Of a DNA stretch of 64,000 nt, positions 32,301 to 43,969 are shown piece after piece. The notes beneath the pieces are model-generated. The model made no database searches. It had not been told where the DNA came from and worked only from the letters and a program-made list of their open reading frames with translations. This DNA is from Lepidostoma basale (Eukaryota; Arthropoda; Insecta; Trichoptera; Lepidostomatidae). The position numbers and the translations under genes are program-made. The stretch lies in assembly GCA_022606425.2 (NCBI GenBank), contig JAHDVF020001018.1, positions 744,001 through 808,000 of the forward strand. Direction: 5' to 3'. Each line of letters opens with the position of its first letter. The stretch's first letter is position 1.

Positions 32301-33596
32301 TCCACGAATGAATTTAAAAAAAAATGCAACGGTTTCAATAGCTTCTTTAACCAAACTTGTTACATTAATAAAACTAGTTGAAATAAAATATTTAAATTTA
32401 TTAATTTAGCCACATTATTTTAAACACGTGTGCCAATTCAAAGCTATAACTTTTGAATTTCAGGTAATCACGAAATTAAAAACACTGTATACTTTACCAT
32501 TGCAATTTAAAAAAAACTGAAAAGTGAATAACACATTTGAATCACGTGTCCGTATATCCTTGTATATTTGTGTAACCATTTTGTTTGCTGTCATGGTGAC
32601 GAGAGTTTACTAAAACACACGAGGTATATTACCCTGGAGATTATTAAATTAAATAATTCCCGCTCATAAACAGTCGCACTGTCGAAATGACATGGCCTTA
32701 TCTTATCTTCCGTGTGGATTTATGAATCTGATGAGTCAAAAGAATTAACGGTGTACTGTCAACATGTGGCACGAACAGAAAACACATTTTCTTTTGATTG
32801 CATTCCCCAGTCGGGTCTTACCTGCCGAGGAATGCCCATTGAAATATGACAGCAAAGTCACATCTCGTTCGCTTCCCTTCGAGATATAAACACCGCGCCA
32901 ACAAAGGATTAATCTTTTGTTTTGTTCTATCTTTGAATCAATTAATTTCGTGCTTACCTATTTGAGATTATTGGTGTGATCTGTGATAAAAGGTTGTAAA
33001 TATTAATCAGTTGATAGGTTTGCCGGTTAAAATGTGAATGTACTTTTATAGGTGAAAACATGAATTCAAGAAATCACCGAAAAAACAGTTCTACTTTCTG
33101 TGAGTATTGCTGAATGTTTTCATTATGAATCCTTATCGATAATTTAGATAAAGCGTATCCGAGTTTATTTATTCACTTAGTTATCGAAAAATATATAAGG
33201 CGAAGTGTTGGTTGATTTATAACTTTAATGATTTGAACAAGCTAGGTTTTTTTAATATTAGAACTAATTAATAATAATAAAAATATGTCATGAACAATTG
33301 GATATTCTTTATTAAAAGGACTTAATTATTCTATCATAAATTGCATGTGAATTAACATTTCACACTAAAATGAGTACCTAAAGCCATATTTGTTGAGCAC
33401 TGTTGCTTATTTATTACTTTTATTGATAATTAATTAAATCGATATTTCTAAGAATTTAGTAGTCTGTTAGCAATTTACATTGAATTTTGTGTCACCTAAC
33501 GTACATTTTTAGATAATTGTATTACTATAGGTTACCGTATACACCGTGTTACGAAAATAACTATCGTAATTTTTTTATCGATAATGATTTTTTAAA
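32301..33596. other. Non-repetitive stretch without a recognised gene
   Basis: No family from this window matches. 32690-32900 is of average composition ('ggcacgaacagaaaacacat', 'ttcgcttcccttcgagatat') and would be a candidate for conserved intronic sequence. The rest is AT-rich. Confidence 0.4.
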
Positions 33597-33644
33597 AGTA
33601 GGATGAACACAGAATAAATACGGCAAAGATATTATCCCTTAGAT

Positions 33645-36082
33645 CATAGGTTTCCCATATTTTCTGGGCCACTGCCCCCTTTACAAGAAAAATAAAAGTT
33701 ATTCGAAATATGGGAAAATGATTACAATACATACAATAACAAAATAAACCAATATTTAAGTTTAATTTGCAAAAACACTCCGGGTGCGAGTGTCTAATGC
33801 ATGGTTTGATGAAGAATGTCGTAGAAACAAGAGACTAATGCGTAGGTCTGAACGTATGTACCGAAACACAGGCCTAAGCTCTTCAAGAGAAGCCTGGGTG
33901 AGATCGCAGAATTCTTTTAGAGACCTGATCAAGAAGAAAAGATCGGAGTACTGGAAATGTAAAATTGAATCGGAAAAGGAAAATCCCCGACATCTATGGA
34001 ATTCCGTTAAATCAGTACTCGGAAATAATCAACAAGAAAAGGCCTCTACCAAGTTATCTCCTCAGGACTTCGCCCAATTCTTTGAAGATAAAATCGCTGT
34101 GATTCGTGCAACGACTTCATCTACAACACCACCAACTTTCACGACATATGAGGGAAAACTTCTAACTAAATTTAATATCACAACACCTCAAGAAGTGATT
34201 AAACTTATCTTAAACGCACCTAATAAGCAGTGTTCGCTTGATCCGATTCCGACATGGCTTCTCAAGAGATGCTGTCACCATGTTGCTCCATTTTTAGTCA
34301 AAATTTTTAACAAATCTCTACTAACAGGACAAGTCCCCCTTTTGCTCAAGAAAGCTATTGTTTCTCCCATATTAAAAAAACCTCAACTAGATTCCGAAAA
34401 TCTTAGTAACTTCCGGCCCGTCTCAAATCTACCTTTCATCTCTAAAGTTCTTGAAAAAATTGTAGCCTCCCAAATTTCAACTCACCTTTCGACAAACAAT
34501 ATTTTGTCTAAATTACAATCCGCCTACAGACGTTTCCATTCAACGGAGACGGGATTGCTTAGAGTCATGTCAGATTTAGTACTGGCAAACGAATCGGGCA
34601 AATTGGCACTGCTTTCCCTTCTGGACATGAGCGCTGCGTTTGACACAATTGATCACTCATATCTTATCCAACGATTAGCGATCACGTATGGTTTTAGAGG
34701 TAATGCCATAGACTGGCTAAATTCATATCTGTCGGATCGTTCACAAGCTGTGCAGCTAGCAGGTAAAAAATCCTCATTTACTAATATCCAATCTGGTGTG
34801 CCACAAGGCTCTGTTTTAGGACCCCTTTTATTTATCATGTTTACAAATGACGTTGCCAAAATAATAGAATCCTTTGGCCTCCTCTCACATTGCTATGCTG
34901 ATGATCAGCAACTTTATTTTTTCTGCAACCCTGATGACACCAAACATCTTACGTCAATAACTGTCAACTGCATTGATGCCATATCCAGATGGATGGCATC
35001 AAACAAACTTAAACTAAATCCATCCAAAACGGAATTTCTCTGGACTTCTTCCGCAAAGCGTCAACATCTTATCGATCATTCCTCAATTTCAACAGCTGAC
35101 AATGATATCGTTCCCAAAAACTCCACAAAGCTTCTTGGTGTTTATCTTGACGCAAATCTCTCTCTAAAATCCCAAATTAATAACACGGTCAGCGCTAGTT
35201 TCTTCCACCTAAGACGATTAAAATCCGTCAAAAGGAGTATTCCCCATGACACTTTCAAAACTCTTGTAAATTCCTTCGTTGTGTCACGACTTGATTATTG
35301 TAATGGAATTTATGCAAACATTCCAAAACAACAAATAAACAAACTTCAATCTGCGTTCAATGCAGCAGCAAGGCTCATTAAAGGCATTCCAAAAAGTCCC
35401 ATATAACACAACATCTCAAAGAACTTCACTGGCTTAAAAGTCCAGAAAGAATCCAGTATAAACTCTGCTGGACAGTCTTCAAAGCGCTACATGGAATGGC
35501 ACCAAGTTATATATCTGAACTCTGTAAAGCGGACAGCCTAAATTCACGGAAATCCACACTTCGCTCGGCGAACTCCTCAGCAATAGGAAGATTAGTTGAG
35601 CCGAAGCGTTGCCCCAGTACGAATTTCGGGGATCGAGCGTTCGCGGTAGCCGGTCCATCAGCTTGGAACAATCTCCCTTCACACCTTAGATGCATAAATG
35701 ATCCGACAGATTTCAGAACTAAATTGAAAACCCATCTTTTTCATATTTCATACCCAAATTAAACATTTATACTTTGTTCTACTATACTTTTAAACCAATC
35801 GTTTTTTAAGCGCTCACATTTAGATTTTTAGATTTAAAACACGTCTTAATGCGCCCTTGAGGTGATTACATCACAAAAACGGCGCTTTAAAAGTTAGCAT
35901 ATTATTATTATTATTATTATTATTGCTTTATTAGTACCTACGTGATTGGCGTGTTTTTTTTTTGTCTTTTTAGACTATATTTTTTTATCTACCGCTCTCT
36001 ATTTTTTCTGGGTCTTCTACTGCCCCCCTGAAAGTCTCAAATGCCCACAAGGGGGTGTTATCGCCCACTTTGAGAACCTAGG
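33645..36082. mobile_element. hAT-type non-autonomous element containing a CR1-like insertion
   Basis: The left end 'cataggtttcccatattttc' (33645) and the right end 'gcccactttgagaaccta' (36063) match, in the same order, the complement of the uninterrupted 328-bp copy at 54608-54935. 8-bp target duplication as described for the host. Interior left part to about 33783, right part from about 35925 ('gcgtgttttttttttgtctt'). Confidence 0.8.
33784..35924 (+). pseudogene. CR1/L2-group non-LTR retrotransposon, 5'-truncated, reverse transcriptase domain intact
   Basis: The 540-codon frame (33784-35406) starts in the linker between endonuclease and reverse transcriptase (NAWFDEECRRNKRLMRR, KKKRSEYWK), then the reverse transcriptase: SNFRPVSNLPFISKVLEKIV, SAYRRFHSTETGLL, LLDMSAAFDTIDH (about residues 279-291), GVPQGSVLGPLLF (about 338-350), HCYADDQQLYFF with Y371-A-D-D374, and a thumb-like KLKLNPSKTEFLW. 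One frameshift at about 35390-35400 separates the C-terminal segment (LKELHWLKSPERIQYK, then 35496-35762 ending FKTKLKTHLFHISYPN-like). The 3' UTR contains 'gcgcccttgaggtgattaca' and ends in about eight ATT units at 35900-35924. No endonuclease, so immobile. It codes for RNA-templated DNA synthesis by family. Clade within CR1/L2/Daphne is not resolved by eye. Confidence 0.85.
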
Positions 36083-36616
36083 CCTTAGACATAAATGTGG
36101 TAAAACTATGTACGACAGAATTTCAAAATTCAGGAAGAAATGTAGAGCGAAATAAAGTATTATGAATAAAATTACGAATATATAACTGCTTTGGTTTGGA
36201 CATATGAAACGCAGGGATGAAGAAAAAATCGTTAAGAAGATACGTTTACTATGTGAATAGAGTACAGAGGAGCATGACCAGATTAATCAAACTTTAAATA
36301 TCGGCCATGCTAGAAGTCGAAAGAATCGACTTGCCTGTATGCGAGCTGGCGGAATATAGAGGAACCTAGAGAGGTGTTTCAGGATAGTAGTTTTGGTGGT
36401 CCATTCTCTCTGCCTCACCTTCTGAGGAAACAGCATAATGGTTTTTTGATGTTAATATCTAAAAGGTTATCATCAAGACTGATGAAATAGTATGTCTACT
36501 GTTTGCACAGTGTAATCGAAGGTATTGTTGGGTTTCAATCCTGAGAATTGAGGTGGCTCTGAGGATGGCTCTGAGAAGGTGACTGAGGTGGCTCTATGAA
36601 TGGGCGGGCTGAAGCC

Positions 36617-37270
36617 TGAGATAGTTTGGACAAGTGGAACGAATGGATGAGAGTAGAATGGTTAAAAAGTTGTACACAAGCAGTGTGAGTGGAAAAAGAA
36701 GCCGAGGACGACCGAGGAAAACATGGCAAGACCAAATTAATCAATTACTTAAAAGCGGCCACATTCGAAGCCGGAATAATCAAATCAAATCAAATCAAAT
36801 CAAATCAGTTTATTTTCTCAAAAGATATTACAAACTACAATTTTAGTTTAAGGCATCTATTGAGAACAGGTAAAACATAAAAAATATATAATACCAGGAA
36901 CGCATGAGAGATGGTTCGACATTAGGAATACAAGATACTCTCCAAAGTCAAGAGTATTTGTCATCTGAACGTACTTTACCGAATATGAAAGACATCGATC
37001 TCCGAAGCGATCATGTTCAGCAGTTCGATTGCTCGCCCCACCGGCATCACCCGAGGCAGGTTGGTTCTGCATGCTGGGAGATAAAACAGTCTGTGCTGAC
37101 GCTGTCGAAGATAACCATCCGGAACATAAAGATGGATAGCCTCCAAGATGACGGAATTCTCAATGAATGTAGAGGAATTCCGAGAAGTATGCCAGGACAG
37201 AGCATTGTGGCGATCTTATCTTTGCCTACCCACCCGGGGAAATGGCGTGAGGGTTAGTTAGTTAGTTAGT
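36617..37270 (+). pseudogene. Family a copy interrupted by a Jockey-like fragment
   Basis: 36617-36776 encodes MERMDESRMVKKLYTSSVSGKRSRGRPRKTWQDQINQLLKSGHIRSRNN. 37160-37270 resumes with NVEEFREVCQD, WRS and the (GTTA)n tail. About 24 nt of the RRACM-RC segment are missing between the two parts, so the insertion deleted target sequence. Confidence 0.75.
36777..37159 (-). pseudogene. Jockey-like 3' end inserted in family a
   Basis: Begins with (CAAAT)n at 36780, the complement of the (TTTGA)n tail, then the 3' UTR ('cagtttattttctcaaaaga') and on the minus strand SEIDVF, PVGRAIEL, RTNLP-like blocks to 37155. 5'-truncated. Confidence 0.75.
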
Positions 37271-38050
37271 TAAGAGCAATTTTTTTCTTGGATTATAAAC
37301 GCTACAAACTTATAAAGAATACAGTATTAGTAAAGTGTTGACATTAATGATCCCCTCAAGACAATCAATTATAAAATCTCGTTATCTTTTATTCGACATT
37401 CTTCAAATCACAAAGTGGGGAGGATGGCGGAAGAATTTCAATTGAGAAATTTCCTCTGAAATTTGAAGCCCCCTCACTCGGGGGCTCAGTCCCGGGGATA
37501 CCGACAGAGAAAAATATTCTGACCGATAATTACACGTTTTTATTTATTTCCTCGGCAAAAAAATATCGATTGTGAGCGTCATATTTATATTATTGTGTGG
37601 GAAGGCAAGATAGTGTAGTAAGAACCTTTAAACATTTATCAAATTAGGTACCTACGTAGGGCATCATCACAGAAAAATAAGAAGCGAGTAAATTTTTGAA
37701 TTACGAATGGAATGACGGCCTACGTTAATTGAGCCACTATTTTTGAAAATGGAATAGGGGGTTTTGAGATACTTAAGGATAAGCGTTTGAATGAATTTAA
37801 AAATATTGGCAAATGTTAAACAACAATGGTGATGTTTTTACCACTATAATTTTGTTAAACTTTAAAATGTAATAATGATTATTGTTATTGTTAAACAAAA
37901 TAAACATTCTTTAAGCTCATTATGGACTTATTCTACTTTCAATAATAATATATTGTAAGAAATAAAAACAAGATAAAAAATAAGTCCACATTTTTATATA
38001 CATAGGCTTTACATTTTACACGATTTTTTATTGAATAATTTATAGAAGAA
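37271..38050. other. Stretch without a recognised feature
   Basis: 37430-37510 is somewhat GC-richer ('gaagccccctcactcggggg' can fold into a hairpin). Otherwise AT-rich with no family match. Confidence 0.35.
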
Positions 38051-38054
38051 GTTT

Positions 38055-38245
38055 TGTTGTTGTTGAAATTGAAGGACGCTGAGGGCCCGGTAGGACACAG
38101 ATGTCCTGGCTGCGAAATGTGAGGGAGTGGACCGGCATCCGAAGTGTAGAGGAGCTGTTCCGAGTGGCGCAGGGACAGGTTCGCCGAGGTGATCGCCAAC
38201 GTTCGGGGGACCCGACAGGGCACTTGAAGAAGAAGAAAATAGAAG
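38055..38245 (+). pseudogene. Family c 3' fragment
   Basis: EGPVGHRCPGCEM-GSGP, RSCSEWRRDRFAEVIANVRGT and the terminal AGAAGAAGAAAATAG match the end of the copy at 45915, with a frameshift near 38160. Confidence 0.65.
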
Positions 38246-38432
38246 TAGTCGTGGTCCATTGAATGTATAAATATAAAAAAATGATATCAATATCTTACCA
38301 AAATTACAATTTACTATTTTTTTCCAAACGTGAACTTATCAATAATAACGGCTCAATAAACGATATTTAAAAAATGATAATACACAAAGAAATATTTTAT
38401 ATATGTATAATGTAACGATAAGGAAAAAACTA

Positions 38433-38585
38433 ACTTACCATTATGCCATTTCTCCGGAGGGGTAGGTAGAGAGGATGGACCGCCACACTGCTCTGTCCTA
38501 ACTCTCGAGCTTCTTCTTCATTCTAACAAGGTAATACACATGCTCGTGGATTTTTCCGACTTCGAATGTGGCAATTGGAAATGGT
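38433..38585 (-). pseudogene. Family a 3' fragment
   Basis: 'ttaccattatgccatttctc' marks the C-terminus (complement), followed by SLYLPLRRNG-like and RTE-typical WRSILS blocks; stops at 38585. Confidence 0.6.
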
Positions 38586-39107
38586 ATATATTATATGATA
38601 TATATTTTCTGACAAATTTAAAACGATAACAATGGAATTCACAGTTTATTGATAAATATATAAAATATAAAACATTCAAAATGCTGTTTTTGCACTTTCG
38701 TGTTATTATTTTTTTCGATATTTTTAAAAATATTTTTCAAGGTGGATAATAAATAAAATTTAAATTGTAAAAAATAAAAAATGAAGGGTTTTCGTTACTA
38801 AAAAACATGTAGTTTCTTCTGTTACCTAAGTTGATATGTTGAATCACAGGGAACTTTCAAGCATGGCATTGTTCGATCTGGCTCAATTTAATATCTAAAG
38901 TAAGGCTGCCTCTCAAGACAATGTTCGATGTATTCCCTCAAATAATCGATATAATGGCCCATTATCACGTGTCTAATAACAGCACATCCTTATTAACGAT
39001 TAGAGTAAAAAACATTGAAAATGGTAATGCTTCTTCATTCAGAAAAATAAACATTTGAAAGTTGTAACATGGTTTAATTTAATTCTTTTTTCGATTTTTA
39101 AACGATT

Positions 39108-39124
39108 CTTTTGTTTTATTCTAG
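39108..39124 (+). promoter_or_regulatory. Splice acceptor of the host exon
   Basis: A pyrimidine-rich tract (39080-39120, mostly T) ends in CTAG, AG at 39123-39124. The reading frame becomes EF-hand-like immediately after it. Confidence 0.75.
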
Positions 39125-39268
39125 ATCTCCGTACGGCCTTTGGACTGTTGGACCGCGACAGCGATGGTCACGTGACGTTTAGTGAACTCCAATTCATGCT
39201 CAGAAATCTGGGCATCGAAGTCAAGGACGAACTTCTCCAAGACCTTATGAAGGACGCTAGTAGAGCAG
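39125..39268 (+). CDS. Eip63F-1: Internal exon of an EF-hand calcium-binding protein, probably Eip63F-1
   Basis: A 144-bp exon between a consensus acceptor (AG 39123-39124) and donor (GTGAG 39269-39273), phase 1 at both ends, encoding LRTAFGLLDRDSDGHVTFSE, then LQFMLRNLGIEVKDE and LLQDLMKDASRAG. The loop DRDSDGHVTFSE has the ligand pattern D-x-D-x-D-G-x-(V)-T-x-x-E of a functional EF hand, flanked by E and F helices. From memory the segment matches the first EF hand of the insect ecdysone-induced calmodulin-like protein 63F-1 (LRTAF-LLDR, ELQFMLKNLGI, DELI-DL). That protein is a small cytosolic calcium sensor induced by ecdysone. The G+C content and third positions differ clearly from the surroundings. 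No frameshift. Upstream and downstream exons are not visible in this window, so both flanking introns are long (over 39 kb upstream, over 24 kb downstream). Calmodulin or troponin C are less likely because the helix sequence differs. Confidence 0.8.
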
Positions 39269-39276
39269 GTGAGCCA
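39269..39276 (+). promoter_or_regulatory. Splice donor of the host exon
   Basis: GCAG|GTGAGC: good donor consensus. The open frame continues into the intron to 39375 only by chance; the residues after RAG lose all EF-hand character. Confidence 0.75.
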
Positions 39277-39469
39277 CATTTGATCCGAGTGAAAGAAAAC
39301 TTTATTTGTCTGATAATGTTATTACTAAACATTATTTTTAAACCAAAAGAAATCGGTTATATATCGTTATACTGAGATGGCACATTTAATATTTTAAATT
39401 TATCTAATTCTGTATTTAAAAACGCACTTATACCTACAAAAATGTAAGTGTCGGTTTTTAATAACAAAT

Positions 39470-39665
39470 TTTATGAAGTTTTTAATATTTTACAACTGAA
39501 ATCCTCTTTTTCCACTTTAGTTATATTTTTCTGGACATGTTTCGATGATATTGTAGCTTTTTTATCTAGAGAATTATAAGAACAACATACACGCCGAGAA
39601 ATATAAACTAAAAATGGAAAAAAATGTATTTGAATTCATAAATAGAGAGTTCCATAGTTTTTGTA
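39470..39665. repeat. Type K arm, decayed, within the downstream intron
   Basis: 'ttctggacatgtttcgatga' (39528) is the complement of a GAAACATGTC box, and 'attcataaatagagagttcc' near 39633 resembles the K end. Core and stem II are damaged. Confidence 0.4.
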
Positions 39666-40409
39666 TTTTTTTTTTTTTACTTTTATGCTTGTTATATTCT
39701 AAAACAAAATCATTTATAATATCTACTCATGGGAATACAATAAACTAATTGTACGTTTATAAAATAAATTTATATACTAAATAAAAGGAGTCAAGTAAGG
39801 TACTGAGGCGAATGAAGTTTCATTAGGATTTTGGAAATAATAGAACATGTCGAAAGTAGGACTTAAGAAGTTCAAATGATTGTTTTCCAAAACATCATAG
39901 AAACATTATTATGGCTAATTGCGTATTTTTTAAAGAAATAATAAAATCTTATGTAATTTCTATCGTGTAGACTTTTGAACTCGGGTATTCTAATAAACTC
40001 AACTAGTAACACATTTTAAAAACTTAATTACCGACCAACGAATGACAGGAATATGATTTAAATTAATATTTCTTTATTTATGGAAGTAGGAAATTTTTTG
40101 AATATTTTAATGTATATCCAATTTAGCGCTGTGTACGACATTTTTATATTTGCATAAAGTATACCATATTATGAAATCGCATGTTCGGTATGTTACCGGT
40201 TTTTATAAACACTTTATTTGTAATTTAAAATCAGAAACTAAATGTTACCACTGTATAATTTGAAATGTGACATTAAAATGTACAAAAAAGTGTTACCTGA
40301 CTTCAAAAATCGCTTTGGAATTAATATATTTTTTATGGGGCAAAAAGTGAAAATGGAAATATTTTTTAGCATGAAATATTCTAAATATAAAACACCAAAA
40401 ATTAACTCA

Positions 40410-40535
40410 CTGATGGAAGCCCATCGTCTCCTCAAAGGAATATGCAGAAAGAATGGACCGTCACACTGTTTTTTCGTGGCATACTTCTTTCGCTTCCTCA
40501 ACATTCGTACATCGTGTCATGCAAGCAAGTCGATG
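40410..40535 (-). pseudogene. Family a 3' fragment
   Basis: Minus strand MTRCTNVEEAKEVCHEKTV and 'ggaatatgcagaaagaatgg' (complement of the W-SILSAYS end); tail missing. Confidence 0.6.
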
Positions 40536-40564
40536 TATTTTTTTGCAAGTCTGTTTTATTATAA

Positions 40565-40740
40565 TTAATAGAAATGACATGTTTTGCCTGTCTAAGTTAT
40601 TATCAAATGTTTAATAAAACTTTTAGAAAACGGACGTTCTCATTCATATTAATTATTAATTATGAAACAATATTTTTTTAAACTATTTCTTAAGAAGTTT
40701 TTTATTAGGCTGATAAGCTTGTATACAAGCGAAACTAGTT
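40565..40740. repeat. Type J arm followed by a type G arm
   Basis: The J arm has 'gacatgttttgcctgtctaa' (40577). The G arm at 40710-40740 has stem II GCTTG/CAAGC with loop TATA, GAAACTAGTT, but a core shortened to CTGATAA. The loop differs from the copies at 19664 and 52234 while the stem is unchanged. Confidence 0.5.
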
Positions 40741-40779
40741 GGTTTTAAATATGATTATAAATATGAAGTGTGTTAAATG

Positions 40780-41750
40780 TAGCACAACAAATTCAGTTTA
40801 AAAAGACTATTTTATCACTAGTGTAATTAACCATTACAAAATATTGCAAGGAATACGAGTAATTTAAATGATTAAATATTGTAATTTTTAAAATTTTGAA
40901 AAATTCAAGTTTTTTTCTATGTACTCTTCTTTTCGGCTTTTCTTTCTCTAAAAACTCTAAATAATATTTAATAAGACTTAATAATTTTTTTTTATTATTG
41001 TTTTCATTGTGGTTTTATTTATTCCGTGAAAAATGTTTTGGTAAGGTCTCTAATAAAGATGATTAATTTTTTTTAAGATCATGCAACTATGTAGGTAGAG
41101 TTATATTGGTAATAAGAGAATTGTTGTATCCTGTGTGTTCAGCACAATTCCGTCATGTAGTATCAACATTTCCGTTATATAAAGCAAAATGCAAAAGGTA
41201 GTTTCATACTACGTGACGAGCATGGTGCATAGCATCTTCGCCGTTATTGCATTTTCGTCGTATCCTTTATGCTCAAATGTCCTGATGCGCCACCCTTTCG
41301 TGGCATCGCCGTTGACTTTATCATTACATTGTTCAGGACATGTATTATATTTTCTTCTCCGTACCTGGTTCAGTCAGTTTCTTAAAGCACGGCAGACAAG
41401 TTTTTCCATCACCATGAAAGCAATTTCTGACAAGCCAATTTATTTGGCGTATAAAATTTTGATGTGTGAAATCGATTTTTGAGAAAAGAATTCACAAACA
41501 AATCTGATTTCTTATAAACTACATATACATACACATGTACACAATTCATTTAAGTATTTTTTTAATCAGTAGCGGATTGAAATGTTTAACAGTGTGGATA
41601 GCTTCATTATCAATAGTAAAAAATAGTGTGGGGTTACTATAACCCCACACTATTTTAAATTAAGAATGCACCATTTATTTTGTTTCCATCTCCAACCTTT
41701 CTTACGATATCTTTCTCCATTTTTCCGTATCTTGTGATATTAATCATCAA
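40780..41750. other. Stretch without a recognised feature
   Basis: A 97-codon frame (41189-41482) exists but has no family resemblance, and the opposite strand is as likely. 'aaccccacactatttt' at 41641 forms a short palindrome with 41622. Otherwise AT-rich. Confidence 0.3.
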
Positions 41751-41756
41751 GTGATT

Positions 41757-42130
41757 GATCAATCAAGAAGAAATATGGTGCCCAATCGGAAGAGATTACA
41801 AAATACTGGAAGCCTTTCAGATGTGGTACTACAGGAATTTTTTTGGAATTTCCTGGAGAGACCATTTCACGAACGACGAGGTTCTCAGCAGAATCGAAGG
41901 AAGATTGAAAATTGTTAAATCTATTTCTGAAAGGTAAACCTGATGAATCAGCCATGAATGTCTCCTGCAGTTCATAGAACAAATCATTGATGCCCATGAC
42001 AGGAATATGAAAAACAGGTGTGCGAGGACATAAACTGCATCTCATGTGTTGAATTAAAGATAGTTGCAGAAGACCTCAAAGATTCATGAAAATCTCCATA
42101 GACAAGACAAAGAGCATGGTTACATCAAGG
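41757..42130 (+). pseudogene. Family b fragment
   Basis: Frame 41755-41937 contains ILEAFQMWYYRNFFGISWRDHFTNDEVLSRIEGRLKIVKSISER, homologous to the copy at 3630, followed by degenerate sequence. Confidence 0.7.
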
Positions 42131-42229
42131 TTACATCATGACGATGCAAGCTTGCATTAGTTAATAAAATAATAGAACAAGTGATGCATTTCAAGTATTT
42201 AGTACAAGTGATTGAATGATCATTCGATA

Positions 42230-42590
42230 ACTTGCCCTTATTTCTCACGGTTTGCACTTATCTCACAATCCGTCATACATTCTTCCTTTTTAAATATCAT
42301 AACTTTAGACTTTGATACGTTCATTCGTACATCGTGTCATGCACGCAAGGTCACATTTATTGCAAACTTTGTACATTCTTGATAATAGGACTTGTAGATC
42401 ATCCATGTTGTCAGCGATTAAAACAGCATCGTCTGCTTATATCAAACAGCTGATGGACATATCGTTCATTTTCTCACCAACGATTAAGTCATCTAATGTT
42501 ATAATTCATAAAAAAATCCTCATTAAAGAATTCCACTCTATTTATGCCTCAAGTTTATTAAAAAAAAATGAAGCATTTGTGATGATCTAA
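42230..42590 (-). pseudogene. Family a-like reverse-transcriptase fragment
   Basis: On the minus strand: DDLIVGEKMNDMSISCLI, a stop, ADDAVLIADNMDDLQVLLS, corresponding to the palm region around the YADD box (Y replaced by a stop). Ends in sequence shared with family a 3' parts near 42320. Confidence 0.6.
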
Positions 42591-43079
42591 AAAAATACAA
42601 TTTCAAATATTTTAGATTTTTTATCAATTAAATTCTTTTCTTGTTTGCCATTGAGCCGAAAATAAAGAAGTTTTTAATGATATCCGTTTAATATCACCAA
42701 CCACCCCTGTTATGTATAAGCGAGTATATACAAGAATGTGTATCTGTATAATATATCTGTCGGGTACATCGCATTCACGGTACATAGCTGTCATTCAGAA
42801 ATTTCCATTTTAACCCTAGTAATCCTTCATCTGGAATTATTTCGCGTTGTGCTATAAAATCACTGCGTCATCAGTTGTGTGCAAGGAATAATAAATCACT
42901 GCTATGTCTGAAGTAAATATATTATATAATACATATATAAACTCCTATGACAAAATAAATAGATAAACGAACGAAGAAAATAATAATAATATGTATTAAG
43001 TTTATTTATAACATAACCAAATTAAAAATAAGTGGAATAAAACCAAAAACATATTAATTAATAATTAATACGAATGAAA

Positions 43080-43250
43080 ACATTTGTTTTATATGAGTTT
43101 TATTATATTTTATGGGAATAATACGTTTCGCCTTACTAAAGCAATATCAAATGTGAAAATGCCAGTAAGGTGAAACATTTCATTTCCATAAAATATAATA
43201 AAATTTTTAGACAACACACATTTTTATTCGTATTAATTATTTAACACGTA
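43080..43250. mobile_element. Type J palindromic element
   Basis: Arms 43085-43155 and 43160-43235 are inverted ('aatacgtttcgccttactaa' against 'gccagtaaggtgaaacattt'). Hammerhead cores are lost. Confidence 0.55.
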
Positions 43251-43751
43251 GTTTAATATTATTGTTCAGGAAAAAGAAATACATATTTGAAAGTTTTTTT
43301 TCCCATTATTTGCAATGAACTTCTACCAAAAAGTTTATTTTCTACTCTTCCATGAAATGTTTTGTTTATATATATTTATGCCAAGGCGATGCTGCATTTC
43401 TAGTATTTTTGATTATTTGAGTTTAAAATATCATCATTCCAATCTTCAGCCATCCCAAATTTAAAGTAATCTTACCAACGGAAATGTAGTCACAATGAAA
43501 GAACCTCCAGAGCATTCTGTAAATCTCAGTTTATATATTGTTTGGTAAAACTTTAAATTTACTTGTTTATATGATATAAAATATGCAAAACTTCAAGGAG
43601 TGTTTAAAAATGGAATTAATGTGCTGTGAAGTTGATAAAATTTTGCTTATAAAATTACGGGCTTAATGTTAAATCGGAATTCCCATAGATATGCTTATCA
43701 ATGTATATAAGAATACATATATGGGAATATCTAGAAAATAGATACCCTATC

Positions 43752-43905
43752 AATCCCTCTGGTGACACTGCTGGGAAGAGCAATCATTATGCTAAACACG
43801 GTCTCTTCGGAGATCGACGATTTTCATATTAGTGAAAGTACGTTTAGAAGACAAATACTCTTGACTCTAGAGAGTATATTTTCTTCTTAAAGTCAAACCA
43901 TCTCC
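43752..43905 (+). pseudogene. Jockey-like C-terminal fragment
   Basis: 'ccctctggtgacactgctgg' to 'cttgactctagagagtatat' encodes LVTLLGRAIIMLNTVSSEIDDFHISESTFRRQILLTLESIFSS and a stop, colinear with the end of the 28913 frame. Confidence 0.7.
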
Positions 43906-43969
43906 CATGTTTATTATTTCTTGAACAATGATGTAAATCTCCATATTGAATAATTAATATGAATGAAAA

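Larger units (their letters stand above)
33597..36445 (+). pseudogene. Family a copy split by a hAT element, itself split by a CR1-like element
   Basis: 33597-33644 encodes the DE-RINA-E--SLR part and 36083-36445 resumes with LRHKCGKTMYDRI-KFRKKCRAK and decayed sequence to 'ctgaggaaacagcataatgg'. The junction repeats ccttaga(t/c) at 33637-33644 and 36083-36090. Removing 33645-36082 restores a continuous family a segment. Confidence 0.75.

Noticed and set aside
41189..41482. 97-codon frame as a host gene
   Set aside because: No family resemblance, no splice context, and the opposite strand is equally open; chance frame.
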